Origin: Microvelia longipes
Lineage: Eukaryota > Arthropoda > Insecta > Hemiptera > Veliidae
Assembly (NCBI GenBank): GCA_018340805.1
Contig: JACMZG010001914.1
Location: 19,198,947 to 19,262,946, forward strand
Reading direction: 5' to 3'
Length of the DNA: 64,000 bases
Shown here: piece by piece, positions 22,955 to 36,190 of the stretch
Position numbering within the stretch: position 1 is the stretch's first letter
How the letters are laid out: every line of letters begins with the position of its first letter
The notes under the pieces: generated by a model
What the model was told of the DNA's origin: nothing
The model's database searches: none
What the model saw: only the letters and a program-made list of their open reading frames with translations
Made by a program: the position numbers and the translations under genes

Positions 22955-23235
22955 TATGTCTGTTATTATCGTAGCTCTGAGTGTGTTTGAAGTTAAGTTG
23001 TGTGCGAGTTGAAACTCAGTACAAAAATCTATCGTTAGGTCTGTAGTTATACTGAACAGAAAATGTTTTCTTATGATTATTTTATTAACCGTCATCGAAA
23101 AGTTGAAATTTGGCTCACATGTAGTCCCTTATTACACCTACATATGTGCCGAGATTCATTTTATTGTCAGTGTTTGTTCAATTTTTATTAAATAAGATGT
23201 ATAAAGTTTTGAAAATCCGGAAAAATTTAGTAATT
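22955..23235 (-). repeat. Dispersed repeat R2, partial inverted copy
   Basis: Blocks 'gttattatcgtagct', 'cagtacaaaaatctat' and 'ttaggtctgtagttatac' match the copy at 47030-47345 in the same order and orientation. The ends seen in longer copies are missing. Confidence 0.5.
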
Positions 23236-25317
<2,082 letters not shown>

Positions 25318-26446
25318 ATTTTTTTTTAATTTATTTATTTATTTCCATATTTACAATAAATTATTAAGCAACATAAACAAATTAATACATTAAACATGAC
25401 GGTTAAATATATATAGAACTTAAGATTAAATATTTATGAACCATTGACACCGTCAATCAAAAACTGGTGACCATTGACCAGTGGAATTGTCTGTGTACTT
25501 TACTCAACAAAACATCTATTCAAACCATGTATAGAATTTTATATACCATGTGATTTATATTTGTGAACTAAATAAAAATTTCTGTTTATAGCTTTAGTGG
25601 TTTGTATAATAAAAACGACCTTAGACCATAGATTTTAAACTCACCTGAACCAGATTAGATTATCTGTTTATTTTATCATCTTTTTTGTTTATTATTGAGA
25701 ATCAATTTTATTTTTTTAGTAAAGACTGTTTTTGAAAGATTAAAATTTATGTATTTAGGTAAATTATTGTATAGTTTAGTACCGATGAATTCCATTGCCT
25801 TGTCTCATGGTGGTTTTCATAAATGGCTCAATCAACGTTTCTTTATGAGCTGATCTTGTTTTACCTATAACTCTAGGCATTTCTAGATTATGTTTGTGGA
25901 GTTGATTAAGTGAAACCATTTGATACATATAATCTATTTTCAAAATATTTAGTTCTTTAAATAGAGGGCCTGATCTTTCCTCTCTATCTTTAAATTTCAT
26001 AACTCTTATCAGGGCTTTCTGTAGTATTAGTATAGGTTGTCTAACTGTGGATGGAGCCGCACCCCAACCAATTAATCCGTATCTTAAAATTGAATCCGCT
26101 ATAGCATAGTACAAAGTGCGCCTCTGATCCACAGTAAGAAAACTCTAGCTCTAAGCATTATGTATATGTTTGCCTTAATCGTTTTTGCAATTCATGTATA
26201 TGTTGTTTCCACTTGAGGAAAGCATCAATATGAATTCCTAAATACTTTGTTGTTTCGACTCTTTCTATTTTGGGACAAAAACATTTGTCCGGAAATGTAT
26301 TTAAGCAATTTTTCCTATCATGAATACTAATTTCCTTGATATCAGGTTGTCCTCTGACATCAAGAGCAAAAGTAATGCATTTCGTTTTGTTTATGTTTAA
26401 TGTAAGTAGATTTTTATTTAGCCAATGCTTCACACTTATCAAATCA

Positions 26447-26451
<5 letters not shown>
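25318..26451 (-). pseudogene. 5'-truncated LINE, RT 3' part and 3' tail
   Basis: The minus strand carries the end of a non-LTR reverse transcriptase. The frame 26442-26158 opens with 'WLNKNLLTLNINKTKCITFA', the block after the catalytic ADD box, and holds 'TTKYLGIHIDAFLKWKQHI'. After a frame break near 26140, the frame 26132-25776 continues with 'YYAIADSILRYGLIGWG' and 'LQKALIRVMKF', the RT thumb. No RNase H follows, as in CR1/jockey relatives. The remaining 450 bp are 3' UTR, ending near 25318 in an AAAT-type tail followed by an A-run. The 5' truncation point abuts a (TA)n tract. The catalytic centre is missing, so it is dead. Confidence 0.82.
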
Positions 26452-26486
<35 letters not shown>

Positions 26487-26492
26487 TATAAA
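26452..26492. repeat. (TA)n microsatellite
   Basis: Short TA tract between the LINE truncation point and the tandem array. Confidence 0.9.
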
Positions 26493-26529
26493 AAAATTGT
26501 TGCTTATGACTCGAAAACTACTTAAAGGA

Positions 26530-27245
26530 TGTGGACCAAAGTTTAAATTTAGACTAGCTATACATCAGAAGGAGTCAAACTATGTCAGATCTTGATCAGT
26601 GCTAAAATAACAGTAGGGGATTAGTGTAAAAATTCTTTTTTAAGTGCTTAAAGCTTAGAATCTAAATGGTAGATCTTGACTTAACTTTAAACTTAGAATG
26701 CTCATAGGTCTGAGTAGTTACCTTTAAAGTATCATCGGGATCCGATTGAAAATAATATGGGTTTAGTGCATCACAAAATGTTAAGTGCTCACAGATTGGA
26801 ATCAAATCGATGAATCTTGACTAAATTGTACACTTAGACAACTCATATTGATCACATTACCTGTCTCAACGAAATTCCTTCACAAATAGCAATAGGGGAT
26901 TATTGTAAAAATATAATTTTAGATGCTTAAAGATCATAATCTAATTGATGCATCTTAACTAAAATTTAAACTTAGACTGCTTATGGTTCAGAATAAACAT
27001 ATCTTTTGATTCGAAATCCATTCTTAAATAACAATGGGGCGTTTGTGTAAGGAAATTAAATTTGAGTCTTATTTCTCGGAATTTAATCGATAAAGCTTAA
27101 CCAAAATTTAAACTTAGAATCCTCATAGGTCAGAATGAAAACATTTTACGCGTTATTTAGATATTTTCTAAAATAATTATAAGACTTAAGTGTAAAAATG
27201 ATCAAAGCTAACAGACTGAATCGAAACAATAGATCTTGACCTAAC
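26530..27245 (+). repeat. Tandem array, about 141-bp unit, five copies
   Basis: The block 'aaacttaga.tgctcatagg' and its variants recurs near 26551, 26694, 26835, 26973 and 27115, spacings of 138-143 bp. Each unit also has an 'aataacaataggggattatt'-like block and ends 'atcgatagatcttgactaaa'-like. Units are quite diverged, so the array is old. It is cut off at 27245 by the palindromic MITE; a related 'atagatcttgacctaac' reappears at 27547. Confidence 0.75.
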
Positions 27246-27510
27246 ACAAAATAATTGTGCGAGAGTCCCTTGGAAATGTAACAAGCAAAATGCAATGCTA
27301 CATCTGGGAATCATTCAACATTTGTCGAATGACGAATGTCGCTCTGCCGGCGCCCTGATGAGTTAGACGTATCGATTCAGAGTGGGACATGACCTTATGT
27401 CGAGCCATCAATGATGACGAATGTCGAATGATGGAACAGTTCCCAGATGTAGCATTGTATTTTGCTTGTTACATTTCCTAGGTGCCTCTCGCACAAATAT
27501 ATTGTGTCAA
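27244..27510. mobile_element. Palindromic (foldback) MITE, copy 1
   Basis: Long terminal inverted repeats of about 65 bp: the left begins near 'cacaaaataattgtgcgagag' and holds 'ggaaatgtaacaagcaaaat' and 'gctacatctgggaa', and the right is its complement. The centre (27300-27430) is unique with short internal repeats 'cgaatgacgaatgtcg'. No coding capacity. A target duplication is not clear. The sequence 'agatcttgacctaac' stands on both sides (27231-27245, 27549-27563), as expected if it sits inside the tandem array. A second copy lies at 46107-46540. Confidence 0.75.
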
Positions 27511-29395
27511 CTATTCATGTTTTGCAAAACTCGGTAGTATTAAATGATATAGATCTTGACCTAACTTTAAATTATACCTTTGACTAATAACAATGAACAC
27601 CATTTTGTCTAAAATACCATTTATGTATCTCAAATAATACTATTCTCTTTTCTAAAATAAAAGGGGTTTTATGAATTGTTCAATTCATGGCCTATATTGT
27701 CAAGAATAATATAATAAAATTATATGGCCTATATTGTGATTTTTTATTCTATTCTCATTAAAAGTCAAGACAGACGATTTAAGGATTCAGGATATCAACA
27801 TATTGTAACTATAATCATAAAGCACGGCTTGATAATCACCAGATTCAAAAAGTCTTAATAAAGAATTTTTTTTTCTGATCCACTGTTTGGTGTCACTGCT
27901 AGTTAAACAATAAAGGAATAAATAATAGTTTAAAATTTGTATATTTTATCGTTTGAAACATATGATTTTAATTAAACAAATCACGGGTTTTGAATTCCTA
28001 ATGTTTTGGAATTTGCTAATGTTGTGTAAATTTAATTATATTACTTACGAAAAACTAGTCCTTGTAAAGTTAATATCTCTTACAAAAATTCAGCAAACTG
28101 GTGTGGCTGCGTAGCGGCTATTACTGTTACTTTTAATTAACCACTGTCACTTTGCGCCTTGGCACTTATATAAGATGAATGACTCTTTTTAGCGAAGTTC
28201 CAAAAGAAAATCAAGCTAATAAATTGTTATATGTTTTGAGCCGAGCTGAAGTGATTTTATTATAAATTAATTGTATTGCCTCTTTTAATGGAAGAGTCCT
28301 AATTTGAATCGATCGAAAATAAAATATTGTGTTCAAGTTTTGCAAAAATCGATAGTATCAAATGATGTTTAAAATCTTGATGATGTTGATCTTGTCCATA
28401 AAATTTTTGTCTTGGGCAAATAATCCCTTACTAGAATTAATAATTATAATTTTAAAAAAGCGGATATAAGTTTCTTATAGTTTATCTATGTAACTGGTAG
28501 TACCTCAATAGTCCAAAATTGACTCTTCCCAAAATCCATTTTAACTTATATATTTTACAAATTCATATTTTTAGAGGAGATCTGTAACATTTGTGTATTA
28601 AACAAAAAACAAATAAGTAAAAAATAAAAAAAAAAAAACGTACAGCAGGCTTTTGTTTAAAAACAAGAGCCACTTGAACGGAAAGAAGTGTTAAGGGGGT
28701 CACGTAACATGAATTTTATGTTGTGTGGAGGTTATAACATATTAGAGGTTTGCACGGGGTGGTAGAATATATGGAAGAAAAATTTGGCTCCCACCAAAAA
28801 AAAAAGAAAAAATCCAGTGGTAGCCTTTTGGATAGTTCCCAAAATATTTAAATCAACAGTTATACCACTTTATGGTTTCCACATCACTTTACTTCAGGGC
28901 TTTTCATGAAAAATATCGCGAATATCTTTTTGGACGCCCATTTTATTTTTAGTAAGAAATATTTTTCTACTTAATTTAACAAACTTTTGGATTCAGAAAA
29001 AGATAAATAAAATAAAACATAAATAGCTATTTCTTTTGTGATTATTGTAAATATTTATTTTAGGGGATTGTCAAAGAAACTTACTTACTTCTATAAAAGG
29101 GAAAGGGTGGGAGAAATATGGATTTCTCTGTGTATATTTTAATTTTGTTTTTTCCTTTAACAAAATGCTGTTAGTGTTTAATGATAATAAACATAAAATT
29201 GGTGAAGAAAATAAAATAAAAATATATTATACGAATCAAGCGTAGGTTATATCTGTCGAACAAAATCTTAGAGGATAGGTTAGTTTGTATGAGAACGTTA
29301 TACTTAAAAAAGTTAGGTCTAAAAACTAATCCTACACAGATTAATTTTGCTTAATGTGGACGTATAAAATAAACTCTACATAGTATCTATGCTTA
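27511..29395. other. AT-rich non-genic stretch
   Basis: No gene recognised. At 27503-27560 the text 'gtgtcaactattcat...tttgcaaa' is shared with 54096-54152 and (partly) 28330-28365, so a further dispersed repeat lies beside the MITE. The last five bases (29391-29395, gctta) are the left target duplication of BEL element A. Confidence 0.5.
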
Positions 29396-29473
29396 TGTCA
29401 ATTTGAACAAAGACTAAAATATATTTTATAAAAATGACAATAATAATAAAAATATATCTAGCTTGTCGCAACA
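29396..29473 (-). repeat. Element A 3' LTR (78 bp)
   Basis: Minus-strand sequence starts TGTTGCGACAAGC and ends AAATTGACA, so it has the usual TG...CA ends. It matches 45352-45427 with two indel positions and no substitution that I can see. 78 bp is far shorter than BEL/Pao LTRs normally are (a few hundred bp). Confidence 0.9.
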
Positions 29474-29483
29474 CTCCCCGCCC

Positions 29484-29818
29484 GAGAAGTGTCATTCCTT
29501 GATTCTTCCAAAGGATATAAATGCTGAATGGAGCGATATTCCCTTGTTCAGTGTTTATCTTGACTACGCGGACTTCTCCGTTAACGTCAGGAAACACCTC
29601 CACGACTAGTCCGAGCGGCTTGTTCACATGTTTTTTTTTAAATACAGTTCTCAAAAATGCAGTTCTTGTTCTTTCACTGTAGTACTTGGTCACTACCTAT
29701 TCTGGTGGACAAACTGTCCAAGATATTTGATTCTGAACCATTTTCTTAGCTGGGCAAGGACATTATTTCGTTGACACAACTGCTGATTAAAACTAAATGG
29801 TCGTACTTCGTTGGCCGA
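29484..29818 (-). pseudogene. Element A, C-terminal end of Pol
   Basis: After the stop that closes the Gag-integrase frame, the last part of a BEL Pol is still readable on the minus strand. A block 'RKWFRIKYLGQFVHQN' (29750-29705) lies in one frame. A block 'LGLVVEVFPDVNGEVRVVKI' (near 29615-29556, the DUF5641-like tail) lies in another. Both match element B's 'RWRLEYLTSLQQR' and 'ARVLEVHAGKDGIVRVVTV' in position. Stops and shifts separate them. Confidence 0.75.
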
Positions 29819-31351
29819 TCAGGAAACTATTTTGTGTACAACTATTTCAATCTCGCTTAGTACAGTCTTCATATCCTCCACTATTAATGAGGACCTTCCA
29901 AGTGTTCGCCGTAAAAGATTTTTCATTGGACCTATTAACCGTTCCCACCATCCACCCCACCACGATGCAGTGGGAGGATTAAATACCCATTGAATCCTCC
30001 TGTCTCCACTCTCTTTAGCTTTAAATGCCTTATTTACCCCAGCAAAATTTATTACATCTCCTTTATAAATTGTTCCAAGTCTTTCTCGCCTAACCATAAA
30101 CCTACGTAACCATAGTAAAAAGATTTCGATCAAAAATCCTAAAACTGATACTAACTGAACTACTTTAAACACTCCACATACAATAAACGCAAACCATGTC
30201 ATCGCTATTACTATTATGTTAAAATATAAAGATTCATAAAACCCGTTACTATTAAATTTAGTTACCCCTAAGTTCCCCCTCTCTTTTCTAATCTCACTAT
30301 CCATTGAACTCTCACATTTATCATTCATTTCCACACTATCAATTTCACTGGCTATTTGTTTATCAACTACTATTCTTTTAAACTGTTCTTTCGTGATAAT
30401 GTGTGCCTTCTTTTGAATTTTTGTCTCCCTTTGATCTAAATTTAAATTCTGTAACTTAGTTAATTTCGACTCTTCATTTAAGGAACTCATAACAGCACTA
30501 ATTCCACTAAAAGAACATTCATCCTGAGTTTTCAGAGAACTCTCATTCACGCTCACATTTTTTCTATCAATTTTTTCGGGGCTATTGGCCGGTAAATCGG
30601 GACACATTAATATTGTATGCCATTTCCCACACATTGGACATCGCAACATAGATTTACAAACTCTCGCATAATGTGACCCACCTAAACACACATAACAACA
30701 TTTATTCTTAAAAACTATTTTCTTTTTCTCATCAAAAGTCATTTTTTGAGCAGCAAAACAATCAGAATTTTTATGATTTTTTGAACAAAAGATACATTTT
30801 TTTAATATTTGGTTATAGGCTTTACTTTTATAATTTTTCCCCAAACTTATTAAACTTGCGGTTGTTGGAATTAACCCATTGTCCTTACTGCTAATCTTTC
30901 CCTCACTCAGACCAAACCCAGACTTTGCTAATGATATCTTATCATCCGCCTCTACTTCTGATAATAGAAATTTCATTAAATTGTCCAACTTATCTGTGGA
31001 TTCAGTTTGAACGTTCGGTTTAGGTGATCTGTGCCACGCCCTAAGCATTTCTTCTGGAAGACATGACTCTATCAAAGGGTATAACATTGGACCACATTTA
31101 CGAGCATCTCCCCACATTGTTTCTAATGCTCTTAAATGAGATTTAAATTTATTATAAAGAGACCCTAAAGAAATTTTTTGATGCCCCAAACAATTTTGAA
31201 TAACTAATTTCAATAAATCCCTAATATAATATTCTATTAACAAATCCTCACGGCCAAACCTATCTTGTAACGATTTTATGGCATGTTTGTAATTCTCCCC
31301 ACTTGGTGGATAACTTTCCACTACCTCCCTAGCTTTAGAGTTAGGCACAGT
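29819..31351 (-). CDS. Element A Gag-integrase fusion frame (main part)
   Basis: An uninterrupted minus-strand frame of 509 codons. The first 160 residues belong to BEL/Pao Gag (DUF1759-like; 'REVVESYPPSGENYKHAI', 'SLQDRFGREDLLIEYYIRDL'). Residues of about 185-255 hold three zinc knuckles: CX2CX3HX4C, CX2CX4HX4C and CX2CX3HX4C, the BEL Gag nucleic-acid-binding set. A charged linker follows. From about residue 375 the frame is integrase core without its first half: 'FLLWLRRFMVRRERLGTIY', then 'FNPPTASWWGGWWERLIG' with the catalytic Glu. The position of the second catalytic Asp reads K-G-D-V-I-N-F, so that Asp is lost. Protease, RT and RNase H are missing, yet the frame stays open across the join. 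Its 5' end is cut by element B; the upstream part is at 44686-45216. Confidence 0.85.
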   Translation of the reverse strand, partial: TVPNSKAREVVESYPPSGENYKHAIKSLQDRFGREDLLIEYYIRDLLKLVIQNCLGHQKISLGSLYNKFKSHLRALETMWGDARKCGPMLYPLIESCLPEEMLRAWHRSPKPNVQTESTDKLDNLMKFLLSEVEADDKISLAKSGFGLSEGKISSKDNGLIPTTASLISLGKNYKSKAYNQILKKCIFCSKNHKNSDCFAAQKMTFDEKKKIVFKNKCCYVCLGGSHYARVCKSMLRCPMCGKWHTILMCPDLPANSPEKIDRKNVSVNESSLKTQDECSFSGISAVMSSLNEESKLTKLQNLNLDQRETKIQKKAHIITKEQFKRIVVDKQIASEIDSVEMNDKCESSMDSEIRKERGNLGVTKFNSNGFYESLYFNIIVIAMTWFAFIVCGVFKVVQLVSVLGFLIEIFLLWLRRFMVRRERLGTIYKGDVINFAGVNKAFKAKESGDRRIQWVFNPPTASWWGGWWERLIGPMKNLLRRTLGRSSLIVEDMKTVLSEIEIVVHKIVS

Positions 31352-32547
31352 TGTTCTGACCGTTGACTTTATATTAGTAATTTATCTAGATTAACTTAAG
31401 TTTATAATGTATATTTTGTAATTTTATATTTCGTATTTGAGCGGGTAAAATTAGTCCCTGAAATGCGTACAGAGCGCAGCACCTGACGGGATCTAGAACT
31501 AGCATCTAGCCCTAGACTATTCTAAATCTATATTTAGAACTGAATAATTGATATTAAACTCCTATTTCTGTGCTACCTGCCTTGAAGATCAAGAAGAATC
31601 TGAAGAATTAATTCTTTCTGGAGTTAAATGCAACAAGTGGCTTATTTTCTGTTTATTTTATTTAAATCTATTAATTTTATTCAGTAATTATTGTGAAACT
31701 GAGCTCAGAATGGACATTTTAAGTCGTGAGTAAAATGGTGTTCTTTTATATCACGGAATACTGAGTTACGAATCGAGATTCGGAAGCATCGGCGACCGGC
31801 GTTTTCCAGAGACCGTCTGGAGATTATTTCTGGCCAAAACCTTGGTTTAATGCAACTATCAGCTGTAGTGATTGATGGTGCTATTTGGTTTCTTGCTTAA
31901 ACTAGCTAATGTGGAGGAAAATACTCAAGACTCTGTACATAATTACCCTAAGCTCTATGGCGAGGTTACGCCCCCTTTTGGTTTATGTTTTTGTAAATAT
32001 TTATTTTGCTTTAATTAATTAATTTGCTTAATACTTCCAGCATTTGATTGTGGAAGAGGTTAGAGAGAGAGAGAAGAGTAGAATTAGAAATTGTAATCCT
32101 ATGCTTACTGCTTCCTTTGTTTGCCCATCTGGTTGGTAATATCATTTTTTATTCATTTTACATATATATAATCTATCAGTCCATTTATCTTACTACTAAC
32201 TCAATATTATTTATTTTATGTCTGTACTGTTGCGTACTAACACATATCTATCTTTTACTCCTCTATATACCTTTTATGTTAAATGCTCATAATGCTTATG
32301 TAGATAGTAGCTTAAGTAGTATTAGTGCTATTGTTAGTAGTTACTTAATACCTATATGTAAATATATGCATGCGCTTACTGCAAATTTACTTGTTCTTTT
32401 TGAGATATCATTATAATATACAGTCCTCTTAAATTACGAAGAAGGGAATCCTGGCTAGCAGGATTTCTGGGCATAGTATTGTCCTGTGTTGTTCAGAGTG
32501 TTGGCAGACCGGGTATCCACTCACGGATCCCTCTGACGGGCTCACCA
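31352..32547 (+). repeat. Element B 5' LTR
   Basis: 1196 bp, begins TGTTCTGACCG and ends GGGCTCACCA. It contains open frames of up to about 120 codons of hydrophobic residues (32048-32416), which are chance frames in AT-rich LTR sequence. The next bases 'tttggtccttc' hold a TGG as expected for a primer site, but I do not recognise the tRNA. Confidence 0.92.
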
Positions 32548-33522
32548 TTTGGTCCTTCTTAGCGGGATTTTGGTCGGTGACTATTTGGTCCATGTTGAAT
32601 GATTTTTATTGTGTATATTTTTGAGAGAATTTTAAAGGAACATTTTTCCTGTATATTTTTGCTGCTCAGCTTGATCTGTTGTGGCGGTAACGGATATTTT
32701 GCTGTGTACAACAAGGGTTGGATGCAGTTTGACTTTTATTATTTTTTGGTAGGATTTCTTTTCTCTTTTCATTTTTATGTATATATATCTTTCCTTTGAC
32801 AGTCTTGTTTATTTTTCAGTTTTCCAGTTTATTTTGAGCTCTACCCACTTGTTGCTCTGGACATTTTTGTTCACATTCTTCCATCAAGTGCTCTGCTGTA
32901 TGCGACTACATTGTGTAGGAACTTGTGGATATTTTTGTATGGTATTTGTAGTGAATATATTATTACATTACTTGATTACCTTGCTCAGGCCTCACTCCAC
33001 CTGTAGCTTTGTGAAGTGTATATTTACAGTTATTTTTTGTTTCATACTGTCAAGCTATTTGCATAGATTTGCACTCAATTTGAGGAGCTTGCAGTTTTTT
33101 AAAGGCTGTATTTATAATTTGTTATTAATTTTCTTTAAATTAATATTTTATTCAACACTTCATGAGAGGCATAGTTCTGCCATTGAAATTTCATTTTGAA
33201 ATTTTTATTTGAGGATAAACTTTTTTTAAACAAGTTTACATTAATTATATTAACTTAGTTTTAGTGTGCACACTCAGTAGTTTATTTCTTTTAGTTATCT
33301 ACTTAATAATTTTTGTAAATAAAATTCTGAAAGGTTCGGAATTATTTATTATTTTGAGAAGTAAAATTTGTAAATTTACTTATAATTTTTTGTGTATATG
33401 TACATAACGTGTGAGAATTCTGTTTTGTATATATTGTGTAAATTATTTCCAGTATCTCGTCTTCATTGATATTTTATTTGTTCATTAGCTTGGTAGTTTC
33501 TTGCTGTTGGATCCCAGTCAAG
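32548..33522 (+). other. Element B untranslated leader
   Basis: About 975 bp of AT-rich sequence between the 5' LTR and gag. Open frames here (32599-32799, 32777-33199) are rich in Phe, Leu and Tyr, and I regard them as chance frames. Confidence 0.6.
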
Positions 33523-34900
33523 ATGCCGGCTGATGGCAGTGAGCATGGAGATGGGGTGAATGGGGCAGATATGTTGCTACCTCTGGAAACCAAGATGTCG
33601 GATACTTTGGAAGACCTCAAGGAAATTTATGACAAAGGAACCCTAGCTTTGATCGACTCGTCTAAGGTAAACGTTTTTAAGGGTATGAGCAAATCATTAT
33701 CTTCCTTATTTAACAAATTCCAATCGTATTTTGAACAATTGCGAGAGATGACGCAAGAAGATGGTGTAACCCCGGTTATTACCAATAAACATGGATTGGA
33801 GAAAGTTAGCCAAAGAATATTATTATGAATCGGAGGGTATGTTAGTCGAGCTTAACAAAACACCGTTAGGCCGAGACTCCGTAAATTCTACTATGCTAGG
33901 TGGTAGGTCAAAAACTAGACTGCCTCCTATTAAACTACCCTCTTTCAAAGGTTCTCGAACAATGTGGCCCCAGTTCAGGGACCTTTGAAAGTTTAATCAT
34001 GAATGATGGCGAGCTTACGATATGGACAGGTTTCACTACTTGAAATCAGCTTTGCAAGATGCAGCGTTAGCAGTCATTGCTAAAGTTCCGATGAACGAAG
34101 CAAATTTTCATGTTGCGTGGAATGCGCTGAAACGCCACTACGACAACAAACGTTTGCTAGCGACAGCATATTTAGACAAAATTCTTGATATGACTGCGCT
34201 GAGTGGCAAACCTAGTGTTGAGAAATTAACCGAAGTCATATCAACTCTTTCGGAAACTGTAGCGGCTTTCTATCTGCTTGAAGTGGCTAACCCTACTGAA
34301 TTTATTTTCTTCCACTTATCACGTAGGTGTCTGGACAAGACAACAAGGGAGGATTTTGAAAATCAAAATTCAATTGAGTTTCCCTCCTTTGATGATTTAA
34401 TTAAGTTTTTACAGTCTCGTTGTACAGCTGCAGAGTTGGCGAGCAGCGGAGCAGGTAACTCTAAGAACTCAGCTAGCTCATCTTCTACTAATCGTTCAGG
34501 AGGAGGTAAGACTGTTGCTTTATATTCTAAGTCAGGAGAAACAAAGGATAAGAGTAGTAAATCTAAAGGCAAGGAATTCAATTCCTATTCTAAAGCTGCT
34601 CAACCTCCATGTTTTGTTTAAAGGGTCACACCCTATTTATAATTGCTTTAAATTTTCAAATACTCCTGTTAGTGAACGAGCAGCGTTACTGCAGTCATGG
34701 AGAGGTTGCCGTCAGTGCCTTACGACACAGCATGATACTAAGAATTGTGGTTCACGCTTTCGTTGTAGGTACTGCAAAAAGAGGCACCATAGTTTATTAC
34801 ACTATGAGACTGAGGGGGAAGCTAAAAGTGAAAATGCTAGTGGGACAGGTATGGCTACGACAACGGTATCCCCACCTGTCGTACTTAATAACTTAGGGCC
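33523..34900 (+). pseudogene. Element B gag
   Basis: The likely start is the ATG at 33523 ('MPADGSEHGDG'). The Gag of BEL elements is recognisable over four frame segments: an N-terminal coiled-coil-like part (33523-33800), 'KLPSFKGSRTMWPQF' near 33943, a DUF1759-like part (34022-34621, 'MDRFHYLKSALQDAALAVI'), and the zinc-knuckle region. There 'CRQCLTTQHDTKNC' (CX2CX4HX4C) and 'CRYCKKRHHSLLH' follow a first knuckle that is split by a frame shift near 34618. Further shifts lie near 33795 and 33983. Gag would build the particle and bind RNA. Every break is one base or so, which fits either decay or consensus error. Confidence 0.85.
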
Positions 34901-36190
34901 TAAGCAGATTGATGTTATGTTAGGCACTGCTGTATGCCACATTAGAGATCAACATGGAAATCTTCATCCTGTGCGTTTGGCTATTGATTCAGGTAGCCAC
35001 TTTTCTTTTATAACTAGCACCTGTTCTAAGAGGTTAGGTTTAGCTGTCAAACCTGTCAAGACGAATATTTTAGGAGTTGGAGCTACTCCACTTAAGGGCT
35101 TTAAGGGTCGTGCTGTTTGTGTCCTTAGTCCTATTTCCGACATCGATATTAAATTGAGTACTAGTGTAATAGTTATAGATACTATTACCACTGATCTCCC
35201 TGGATTTGCGACGCCTGATTCAATGTGGGACAGCTATCTGGAGTATAACTTGGCTGATCCTACTTTTTGGCATTCCAGGCCTATTGATCTTTTAATCGGC
35301 TGTGATATATTGCACGATATACTGACTGGACCGATTATTCTGTGTCACCAGACTTACCTAAGCTAGTAGGTACTGTATTTGGTTTTACAGTTTTAGGATG
35401 CATTCGGGAGTTAGCGGAAGCGGAGTACGTCTGTTCTATGCATACTCAGGCTGAACCTCAACCCGATGCATTACATGAAGAATTAACCAGGTTTTGGGAT
35501 CTTGAAGAACCTGTTGTGAAGAAACCCCAAAACCCTGAGACATCCTTGTGAGGAGTTTTATAGAAAAACTCATTTTAGGCTTGGTGATGGTAGGTATGGT
35601 GTTAGATTGCCTTTTAAATCACCAAACCCTGATCTTGGTAACTCGAAAGGTCAGGCCTTACGCCGCCTTTCTCATTTAGAATCCAGACTTGAGAAAAATC
35701 CGATTTTGAGGGAAAAATATAATAATTTTATCCAGGAATATCTGGATTTGAACCATATGGAGCTGGCTTCGAGACCAGGTTCCTATTATATCCCCCACCA
35801 CTGTGTCTTGAAAGGTGAAGGGGAAAATGCCAAAATTAGAGTAGTGTTTGATGCTGCGGCTCGCACTTCATTAGGTTCTCTGAATGATGTGTTGAATGTC
35901 GGTCCTAAGCTTCAAACTGATATTGTTACGATATTATTAAATTTTCGGCGACATGAATACGCATTTATTACTGACGCAGAAAAAATGTATCGTCAAATTA
36001 TAGTACACCCTGAGGATAGACCTTATCTACATATATTATGGCGATTCTCTCCATCAGAAGAGGTGAAAGAGTATGAAATAACTACTCTTCCCTATGGACT
36101 TAGCAGTGCACCCTATTTGGCGTTACGCACTGTTAAACAGCTAATTGCTGATCATGGCGATAAATATCCTATGCAGCAGAGGTTTAAAAG
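34901..36190 (+). pseudogene. Element B pol: protease and RT N-terminal half
   Basis: The frame 34515-35366 runs from Gag into a retropepsin with 'LAIDSGSHFSFI' near 34980; BEL/Pao proteases often have DSG in place of DTG. Frame shifts occur near 35345 and 35560. The frame 35607-36209 then carries the RT fingers and palm: 'YYIPHHCVLK', 'IRVVFDAAARTSLGSLNDVL' and 'EYEITTLPYGLSSAPYLALR'. Another shift near 36170-36190 separates it from the catalytic FMDD box. Order and spacing are those of BEL/Pao Pol. Confidence 0.85.

Noticed and set aside
30120..30245. Hydrophobic segment in the element A fusion frame as an Env-like membrane span
   Set aside because: Its residues align in order with the beta-strand part of BEL integrase cores, next to a clear 'FLLWLRRFMVRR' block, so it is decayed integrase.
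32048..33199. Hydrophobic open frames of 66-140 codons in the element B LTR and leader
   Set aside because: They lie in LTR or leader DNA, are not kept in the other LTR copies because of indels, and show only AT-driven Phe, Leu, Ile and Tyr content.
34363..34581. Antisense frames inside gag and pol of both retroelements (also 19209, 34964, 36795, 38280, 42855)
   Set aside because: They are shadows of the sense genes in other frames.
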